DNA of 64,000 nucleotides from Corallium rubrum (taxonomy: Eukaryota; Cnidaria; Anthozoa; Scleralcyonacea; Coralliidae): NCBI GenBank assembly GCA_964035015.1, contig OZ036003.1:5499754-5563753 (forward strand), given 5' to 3'. Within the stretch, counting starts at the first letter, position 1. Every line of letters starts with the position of its first letter. A program made the translations under genes and the position numbers. Shown piece by piece: positions 56,079 to 64,000 of this stretch. The notes beneath the pieces are model-generated. The model made no database searches. It saw nothing but the letters and a program-made list of their open reading frames with translations, and had not been told where the DNA came from.

Positions 56079-57999
56079 GTGTGAAGTATGCACCACATTT
56101 CGATTCAAGTATTCAACACTTCAATCCGTATTTTTTACCGAAGCATAACATAAGGTCTCACATGCAACCTAACGTCTCACATTTTGCCAGTAGCCTGAGT
56201 AAACGCCTTACCCAGGCGTCTTGTTTTTCTAAAAAAAACACGTTGTCTTAGTCGAGAAAATCAAAGCTAAAGTTTATGTAAATCAAGAGGAATCTGCATC
56301 ACATATACAGACACTCATTAAACATGGATTTTCTTAGTGTTTTCCTCATGAATTATTTCCTCATGTCGGTGGTTTCATACCTGATAAAAATTATCGACGT
56401 CAGAAAGAATACTAATGAACATAGACCTTTCTCGAGACTCTGTGGCCATAGGGCCTCAAAAAAGCCCGTTCGAGCAACCTGCGCCAGAACCCACTCCTTC
56501 CCTATATTACTGGTGCTCAAGGCCTGATTATTTTTTTTCCATATCAGGCCTGGCGCAGCATTGCAGTGCGATACAAGCGTCTGCACGCAGGCTAGCAGTG
56601 TTCATAAACGTAAAACAAAAGATTGGTGCACTTTCAGGCCAACCTCAACATAAATCACAGCTCATAGACGAAATCGGAGTTTCGACTGCGCATACAATCT
56701 GAGTCGGGCTGATAAAACGTAGTTCATTTATAACATGAGGCTGAAGCAGCCGTAGTAAACATAACACTTCTGATTTCAGAAACTTTTTAATGTTTAGGTA
56801 TTCTATAAGGATAAAATTTGCTTATCTATTATCCTTGACAATAATCCTAAACGTAGTATCTAAAAATAATGAACCCAAAACATGAAAAAACAGTCCCAGC
56901 CTATGTTATCTTCCCGTTATGCTTTAATAGACACGATGTAATTTGCATTGGGGCCCAAATTAAAAATGAAACTAATTTGCATGTGGGCCTAAATGAAACT
57001 ACGATTTGGTGTATGGTTTAGCCACTTTGATGTTCACCATGACAAATGTTTTTCTGCCAAGTTTTACATGTAAGTTATGAGTTATATAAATATTTATTGC
57101 AATGAAATACACACGCCAACGCGAAGGCGGCACTGTTCAAGCTATTGTTTACTGTACTGTCTTTGATTTTCTTCTAAATGCCCACTAAAATTATTAGAAT
57201 AGTAATACAGTTGATGTTCTTAATCTTGGGCATAAATATGTCTTTTGGCCCTTCTCTGACAGGCCTCAACGTTCTAGAAGTTCCCGTCGTCTCAAGAACG
57301 TGAAATGCTCTCAATGATGTCTTGTGTAGAACGACGACGGCGTTCTCTTTGCTCTTGGGATTTTAAATTGCTCATTATCATTGTTTTGAATGAAAAATGC
57401 TATTGAATTCAATCGCCGTCCGTGGCTCTAAAACGCTTGTATGCTTAAGCTCTCTACTCTCCGATCCCAACCCTTGTCCCCGTCAATTACGTCACAGTAA
57501 GCTACTCGTCGGGTGGTTGTGCCTCTACAAATCAGTTTCCATGTCTTCAGGATGTGCCCTGCTAAGTTAGTTCAGAAGTCAGAACCCTCAAAACTGTGCA
57601 GGAAGCTGAATATGTTTTGTTTATAACCTTTACGACTCCTATATAATCGCCTTCCATACCGATTAACCCACAATAGCGATTGCCATTTGACCAATAAATA
57701 TGTTACGGTGTTGTTGTAATACCATAATTACTGTTTACGGTATTGTGAAAAACAAAGATTTTCCCTCGCCGACAACATAGAAGAGTTCATTCGCCGTCAA
57801 GCCTAATGCGAAGAAAACAACGGGGTGAAAAGCAAAACGAATTGATTATCACAGAAGATTATCAAAACACAAAAGCTATGGAATGCAATCACGGTGGGAG
57901 ATGCATGAATTTCATTTTCTAAATTGACTGGGCAAAGCCACGTCGGTAATTAAATATTCAGACACATATCGAAAGAACAACCATCTTCTTTACCGAATC

Positions 58000-58446
58000 A
58001 TGTCTTCGCTGAGTGATAGAGAGTTGGATGCTCTGAAGGATGCTATCGATCTGTATGATACTGTCGGAGACGGCAAAGTCGATTCTCTATCCCTGGCAGA
58101 CGTTCTACGGGGTATTGGAGAAAACCCGACGGAGAGTGATGTACAGAAGTTTATAAAGCAAGTCGATCCGGTTGGGAATAAACGAGTATCGTTCGAAGAA
58201 TTGATTCCAATTGCTCTCTCGTGCAAGCAGAGAGCGCGAAAGGTCCAAGCTCAAGAATTCATCGATTGTTTGCGGGTGTTTGATCGCGACTGTTCGGGAA
58301 ATATAAGCAGTGCCGAGCTACGCCAAGTGTTGACAACATTAGGCGACAAGTTGTCCGCGGACGATGTCGATATGTTAACATCTGGTCTTGAACACAAGGG
58401 ACAGCTGAATTACGAAGAGTTTGTGAGAAATGTCATGTCTGGGTAG
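58000..58446 (+). CDS. Myosin essential (alkali) light chain, intronless
   Basis: This is a single uninterrupted frame of 148 residues with four EF-hand units, the usual length for essential light chains, which clamp the first IQ motif of the myosin neck. The C-terminal half is characteristic: FIDCLRVFDRDCSGNISSAE, LRQVLTTLGDKLS, MLTSGLEHKGQLNYEEFVR and NVMSG at the end. Loop 1 (about residues 20-31) and loop 2 (about 56-67) lack key ligands. Loop 3 (Asp95, Asp97, Ser99, Asn101, Glu106) has a complete canonical Ca2+ set. Loop 4 is degenerate. No introns are present, unlike the neighbouring genes, so a retrogene origin is possible. A calmodulin-like protein is the main alternative. The start is the first in-frame ATG, and a poly-A signal lies 240 nt downstream. 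Confidence 0.88.
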   Translation: MSSLSDRELDALKDAIDLYDTVGDGKVDSLSLADVLRGIGENPTESDVQKFIKQVDPVGNKRVSFEELIPIALSCKQRARKVQAQEFIDCLRVFDRDCSGNISSAELRQVLTTLGDKLSADDVDMLTSGLEHKGQLNYEEFVRNVMSG

Positions 58447-58685
58447 AGGAACACGCTGAACGAACGAACATCGGGAAATACTATATTAGCTTTCTCGGCC
58501 TTATATTGTTGTGCTTGAATGATCTTATAAGTACTTTTGTTTTGCTGAGCTGTCATGACGGACGCCACGTCTTCTGGCTGATGACAAACAATCATGGCAG
58601 TTCTTAATTTTTACGAGACACGATCCTATTCTTTTTTTATTAGTTCAACAAACTAGAAGATTTGTTGTTAATTGTTTATATACCA

Positions 58686-58691
58686 AATAAA
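58686..58691 (+). promoter_or_regulatory. Polyadenylation signal AATAAA for the light-chain gene
   Basis: A canonical AATAAA lies 240 nt after the TAG stop of the light-chain frame, in AT-rich sequence. The implied 3' untranslated region is of ordinary length. Confidence 0.6.
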
Positions 58692-59298
58692 TGTCGAATC
58701 TTATATTAAATTCCTTCGACTGACTCCCCCCAGGGTTGTTCAGCGACCGAAGCCATCAATAATTCATGATGAATATTTCAACAATCTACACTAACTTTTA
58801 ATATAATATTCACAATTTGCCCCTTTTTACCGTTACTTTTCTAACTACAATCCGATTTCACCCTCCCTATCACCTTTCCCCTTCCCCTAGCAGTTGGACG
58901 AAACCAGCGGCTCGGTTTCTCGGTTTCTGCAGTCGGTCGGACGAACTCTTCCCACATGCATGACTTTATAATAGACATTAGACGTTTGGTAGTCGTTCAT
59001 GAATTCTCAGAAACCTATATGTATAGGATAAAGCACGAGAACGAGGGATTCATGCCATATAAAGACCCGAGGACGCGCAGCGTCCGAGGGCTTTATATAG
59101 CATGAATCCCGCGATGTTCGAGGTTTTATCTGACTTAAATAATTGTTGAGGCGGTTTTCCAACAAAGTTTTGTCTATTTTTTCTACCTTGGACAAAGATT
59201 TTCCTAGTTTTTTCTTCATTTCTTTTCTAATTAGTATGCAAGGGCTTTATGCGATATAAAGCTCTCGAAAGAACAAAGAAAACCGACTCAATAATTAT

Positions 59299-59640
59299 TT
59301 AAAGTGCCTATCTCATGGTTGGGGACTTTGAATATTTGTAATCTTTAGATTGTTCTGAGAAAAATTGTAATATATCTTGTCAGACGAAAATTTCATCTTC
59401 ATGGGCTTTTTCGCTGTTAAAGGTTCCGGAAGTGATGTCAAAGCAGGGATTTAGAAATAGGGTTTAATATACACATATTCCTGCTTTGACGTCAAAATGA
59501 CATCACTTCCGGAACCTTTAACAGCGAAAAAGCCCATGAAGATGAAATTTTCATCTGACAAGATATATTACAATTTTTCTCAGAACAATCTAAAGATTAC
59601 AAATATTCAAAGTCCCCAACCATGAGATAGGCACTTTAAA
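59299..59640. mobile_element. Foldback element, family F copy 5
   Basis: This is a near-perfect palindrome of about 340 bp with ends tttaaagtgcctatctcatg and catgagataggcactttaaa. Only the outermost AAAGTGCCTAT is shared with the other family members, so it may be a separate subfamily. Confidence 0.75.
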
Positions 59641-61423
59641 TATTATATAATCGAAATATAGTAAGGTTAGGCGTTCTAACCATGCATTAAAGACGCTGGC
59701 GCTGTACACGGTGAAACTTGTGTCGCAAGGCTATTGTGAAACAGGTTTCAAGGCAGATTGCAACGTGTAACACCCTCTCGTTTTAATATTTGTGTCGCTT
59801 TCTATTGCGATTGCGAGCCAGGTTTCACAAACCGTTGCGTGAAGTGAAGTGCATCCTATTTTGGTGAAAGCTGTCTCGCAGTGCAAAGCGACACATGTTC
59901 ATAAACAAGGGTGTCTCGCACAAGATTTCACGAAAAATTCCATCGTGTAACAGCGGCTTTATAAAGTGCCTCGCACCCAGAGCCTGCGATCCTTTTGGTC
60001 AGTACCAAGGAACGGAGACTCTGGGAAACTCCGATGAAAAAGTCCCCAAATCGGGGTCTTTGGTCCCAGTCCTCTGGTTCCCAGTTCCTCATAATTTGCA
60101 TGATGATCGTTCGCAGGTCGACCTCACATCCAAAATTAAGGATTATCCTTAATTCTCAACTCGCCTAGAATTAAGGATAATCCTTAATTTTAAATGAAAA
60201 CTCATCCCCCATACCCCAACCCCTAACCACAACCCCCCGGTAGCCCTAAACCTAACCAAAAAACCCCGTACCCTAAACCTAGTCACAACCCTCCGGAAAA
60301 ATGACACACCTCTCAAACCCCGACCACAACACCCCCCTAGGATTTTTATTTGTTTGTCCGCGTCGGTTGTGATCGGCTCGGCTCGGCTCGGCTCAGCTGC
60401 TCAGGTAAGGAATTGTACTTTGTTAGGAATTTTGGCTAAATTCTATCGACCTTGCATTCTCTAATGTTATTTTTAAAGCTTGAGACGAAACTGCGAAGAA
60501 ATACGAGACGAATCAGACGACAGATGTTTGTTTGGCGACAAAGCGACTATAATAATAGTTTTAACTTGTAAATTATCGGCATTTTCTCTGTTTTGAATTA
60601 TTCATGTGTTCAATTGTATATTGGGTTCGTCGTTTATAATTAAGTGTTACAGAACGTTGATAAATCAATTAAACAAGTTAGCAACGTGCACAGAATTTTA
60701 ATTTTCACTGTTATTTATTGCTGGGTCGAGATTGATTGAACTAACCAATCAGATTCCGAGTTTCATCGGAGTTGCCCAGAGCCTCCGTTCCTTGGTACTG
60801 ACCAAAAGGATCGCAGGCTCTGGGTACGAGATTGAAAGTGCCTATGGAACGAAAATTAAGTTTGTCTTATTTTAGTCTCCCGGCCGCGCGATATTGCCCC
60901 GACAGGCTTTGCGAAACTGAGGCAGCAGATGCTGCTGATGTTTCATCATGGCGGATTTTCATGCAGGAGTGGCGAGTTTTTCCTTCTCCTGACGCCTTTG
61001 GTTGTGTTGTTCGAAGTGAATTTGTGTTTTAATGATAAACACGTTCGCAATGCTTTTATACTATAGTAGACCTGGGTTGGCCGCGATCTCGATAACCATA
61101 CGCTGAAAATGTGTAGCACTACTCGATCAAACTTTTACGAAATTCTCGATCAATTTACATGTTATTAATTAATTAAATGGTACTGAAAAATGTTGCTAAA
61201 GTGCTGTAAATCAAAGAACAAAGAAAGCTGATAAAGCCAACTTGCAAGTGAAACGTAAACATGCTGTATTTTACATCTTCATGCGTCTGTGAATGCTGTA
61301 TGTATTAAAGCTTAAATGTATTGAGGTAACTGTATTAATATTTGCGGTTTCCTTTATTTTTGCTTTTATTGTTTATTATTGTACTGATGTCTTGCACTAA
61401 AAGTCGATGCTATTAAACAGTTT

Positions 61424-61935
61424 AACCAAAACAATGAAATGGTGGCCATACTGGTGTACCAAAACAATGAAATGGTGGCCATACTGGTGAACCAAAACAA
61501 TGAAATGGTGGCCATACTGGTGTACCAAAACATTGAAATGGTCGAGCCATATTGGTGTACCCAAACAATAATACACACTTGATGAAAGTACAGCAATGTT
61601 ACACCAGTATGGCCGATTGGCCACTATTTCATTGTTTTGGTACACCAGTATGGCCACCATTTCAATGTTTTGGTACACCAATATGGCCACCATTTTATTG
61701 TTTTGGTACACCAATATGGCTGATTGGCCACTATTTCATTGTTTTGGTACACCAGTATGGCCACCATTTCAGTGTTTTGGTACACCAATATGGCCACCAT
61801 TTTATTGTTTTGGTACACCAATATGGCCGATTGGCCACTATTTCATTGTTTTGGTACACCAGTATGGCCACCATTTTATTGTTTTGGCATGTACATCAGT
61901 ATCGCCACCATTTCATTGTTTTCGTACACCAATAT
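61424..61935. repeat. About 31-bp minisatellite in two opposite orientations
   Basis: On 61600-61935 the unit (ttttggtacaccagtatggc, then caccatttcattg) repeats about ten times. On 61424-61560 the complementary unit (caatgaaatggtggccatac) repeats four times. The two arms could form a large hairpin. The open frames over it (HCFGTPVWPPFQ and similar) are repeat artefacts. Confidence 0.85.
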
Positions 61936-63419
61936 GCCTTCGAGCCGGCTCTCCTTTGGGGGATTGGGGAGAAGGGATTGGGGAGAGAAAGGATTCTACC
62001 CAAGAGCCGGCTCGCCAACATGTCCTCCTACCCTAGAATTACCAATAATCAGTAAGTGTGAAGACTCTGTCCCACATGCGGGATGTTAAACTAAATTGCA
62101 TATAACAAAAAGGGTGTTGTGGTCGGGGTCTGAGAGGTGGGACTTTTTTCCCCGGAGGGCTGTGGTTAGGCTTAGGGCCACTGGGGGTTGTGGGTTAGGT
62201 TTAGGGTTGCCGGGGGGGTCGTGATTAGGTTTAGGGTAAGGTTTAGAGGTTGGGGTCGTAGTTGGGGTTGGGAATTATTTCTTTAAAATTCACGATTATT
62301 GTTAATTGTAGGCCATTGCACACTTACTGATTATTGGTAATTCTAGATGAGAGAATATGCTGGGCTCGCAGGCTAATCAATAGAGTGCGTTTCAGAAACG
62401 TTTAAGATTGATTGTCTAAAAGATTTACTATGATTTTTTAAGCTATGGAGAAATTGGTTAATAGCCAATATATTTTTGCCTTCTAGCTTACAGGATCGAG
62501 GAAGTCGCTTATATTTCAGTCAGCTTCTGTGGTTTTTGATATCGTGAAATTAATTCATGCAAAACGTCACAGACACGTTCTGTGGCTCACTCGTCCAACC
62601 GTCTCTTCCGTGGAGACGGCTGGAAATCGAGCCTACGTTTTATTGAAACACACTAGAAACCATAGAGATCATATAAATACTAGAGGAGGCATTGGCGGTG
62701 AAATTTTGTAACCACATGGCAGCCGCCATTACCTATGATATTTCAGTCAATTGGTTGACAAATGTACCAGACCCAGTCGTTTGCCAACCAACGCGCCTAA
62801 TGTTTGCCTCCAAAAAAATGCAAGATGGCGGCGTTCAATTGGTTACCCGCGGTTGACTGAAATTAAGATAGGATGCCTCCTCTAGGATTTATATGATCTC
62901 TATGCTAAAAACTCCAAGCGACCTAACTAGACTAATCTCTGACTCAGGCAAAAATGACCCGTGTTCTTTTCTAGGCACGGAATAGGTCGGGTTAAAGTAC
63001 ATACGGGCAATTCATTCTTCCTTGAGCGTTGACTCTTCTCTCTACTAAGCTTGGGGTTGCGTCTTTTTGGGAATAAAAATAGGTGTGACGTCATTTGGTT
63101 TGTATTTAGCGTAGAGTGAGGCAGGTGAGCCCACGATCAATACGTGGTTCCCTTTTAACCATAGCCGCCACATGCTCTTGTGATAACCTCGCACGTCTAA
63201 ATCCCAAATGTGCAAACACCGCGCTACGTTGTTCCACGTTGTCCAATCGCTGGCATGCTTCATTTCGATATAAAAAACGTATGTCTTACCAGATGTGTCT
63301 GGAATGAAATCTTTCTCGTTCGTGCAAGGATTCTTGCTGTGGTCAAGAACAATGGCAGTACTAGAAGAAAGACGAAGGATGTAGAGGTTCAGTGCCGGAG
63401 TACGCCTGTTGAAGAAGCC

Positions 63420-63481
<62 letters not shown>

Positions 63482-63670
63482 GATATTGGGCATTTCACTC
63501 GATTATATAGCATGTTCTAAGGGTATAGGGTGGGCCTGGAGGGCCTGTGTAGTTGCCTGTGTAGGGCCTGTGTAGTTGCCGGAGGGCCTGTGTAGTTGCA
63601 TTTTTCGCAACTGCTCCCGGTTTGGTCTTAAAATGTATATATTCTACACTCGAATTTTCCTTCACCCTTA

Positions 63671-63722
<52 letters not shown>
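63420..63722. repeat. Two (TA)n tracts around a SINE tail
   Basis: TA runs at about 63421-63478 and 63671-63722 flank gatattgggcatttcactcg, a GGGCCTGTGTAGTTGC triplicate and the SINE tail seen at 12489-12866. Confidence 0.85.
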
Positions 63723-63727
<5 letters not shown>

Positions 63728-64000
63728 ATCCTGGTTGCTATGCGTGTTTTCATTGGTTGTTGGCCATGATCTGTTAGAGGACAGACACACAGCTGACTTG
63801 CTTTTTTCTTTCTTCACGCCCCAAAATCCGGCAAGAAGTATTGTGTAATTTTTATATTGTATAAAACAAATAGATTCCATTTTTTTTTGTTGTCTGTTCA
63901 GTTATAGACGCACAGAAGACGTCACAACGTGGTAAGAACATCAGTGACCCACTCGACTGCGTCTCGTGGGCCACTTTTTTGTTCATCTGTGCATCTATAA

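Larger units (their letters stand above)
53981..57999. other. Intergenic region between the DED-RCHY1 and myosin light chain genes
   Basis: Contents in order are the 20-bp minisatellite, a hAT-like MITE at 55118-55553, the family B MITE at 55781-56078, and a stretch at 57060-57250 related in inverted form to 10390-10620. A further repeat at 57265-57405 is related to 23945-24050 and 26375-26430. No coding sequence is recognised. The 500 bases before 58000 should contain the light-chain promoter, but no clear core element stands out. Confidence 0.6.
58447..64000. other. Right-hand intergenic region, repeats
   Basis: No gene is supported. Contents are a palindrome at about 59030-59115, a foldback element at 59299-59640, and an element with inverted ends at 59965-60833 (cccagagcctgcgatccttt ... 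ggatcgcaggctctggg). C-rich and G-rich blocks at 60190-60330 and 62110-62275 are of opposite strand sense. A 30-bp-class minisatellite lies at 61424-61935, and a palindromic unit at 62660-62905 (tagaggaggcattggcgg ... tgcctcctcta). A SINE tail lies at about 63530-63665. The last 100 bases carry inverted ends (ttatagacgcacaga ... tctgtgcatctataa). A minus-strand open frame at 63263-63045 has no recognised domain. Confidence 0.55.

Noticed and set aside
61397-62089. Open frames reading HCFGTPVWPPFQ and similar on both strands
   Set aside because: They derive from the 31-bp minisatellite in two orientations.
63045-63263. 72-codon minus-strand frame with protein-like composition
   Set aside because: Other frames of the same stretch are equally open, it lies between repeats, and no domain is recognised.

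Overview
This is AT-rich eukaryotic (metazoan) DNA. It has multi-exon genes with GT-AG introns, a PLEKHG-type RhoGEF, a RCHY1-like E3 ligase, a myosin essential light chain, and very dense palindromic DNA-transposon remnants. The types of dispersed repeats (elements beginning with a CCTCGTACCCAGGG-like end, short hairpins with a TCTGGCGTTAGCCAGA core, hAT-like ends) look to me like those of cnidarian, perhaps anthozoan, genomes. That placement is an impression, not a proof.

Layout. 1-5398: no recognisable coding sequence, only repeat remnants and possibly an untranslated first exon. 5399-37938 (+): one large gene whose 19 coding exons join in frame into about 1437 residues. They encode a DH-PH Rho guanine-nucleotide exchange factor most like PLEKHG1/2/3, followed by a long disordered tail. 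Its introns carry most of the repeats: a 1.4 kb pentamer satellite, a (TTGG)n array, a 720-bp perfect (AAC)n tract, a 1.6 kb (CCAA)n array, a dead RTE-like retrotransposon and many foldback elements, several nested in one another. 37939-44313: repeats, plus a possible small minus-strand membrane-protein gene at 42074-42315. 44314-46596: a 2.3 kb element bounded by 15-bp perfect inverted repeats that contains one two-exon gene for an OTU/vertnin-like cysteine-protease-type protein. 49384-53980 (+): a five-exon gene for a 727-residue protein that joins a death-effector-like domain to the CHY, CTCHY and RING-H2 zinc fingers of RCHY1/Pirh2. 58000-58446 (+): an intronless essential myosin light chain. 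The remainder to 64000 is repeats.

The genes do not form an operon or an obvious pathway. The RhoGEF and myosin light chain both belong to actomyosin biology, and the DED-RING protein would suit apoptosis or immune signalling. The most interesting items are the DED-RCHY1 fusion, the transposon-like unit carrying an OTU-like gene without a transposase, and the complementary TTGG/CCAA arrays that bracket exons 7-14 of the RhoGEF. All exon boundaries were inferred by eye from splice sites, reading phase and family similarity.
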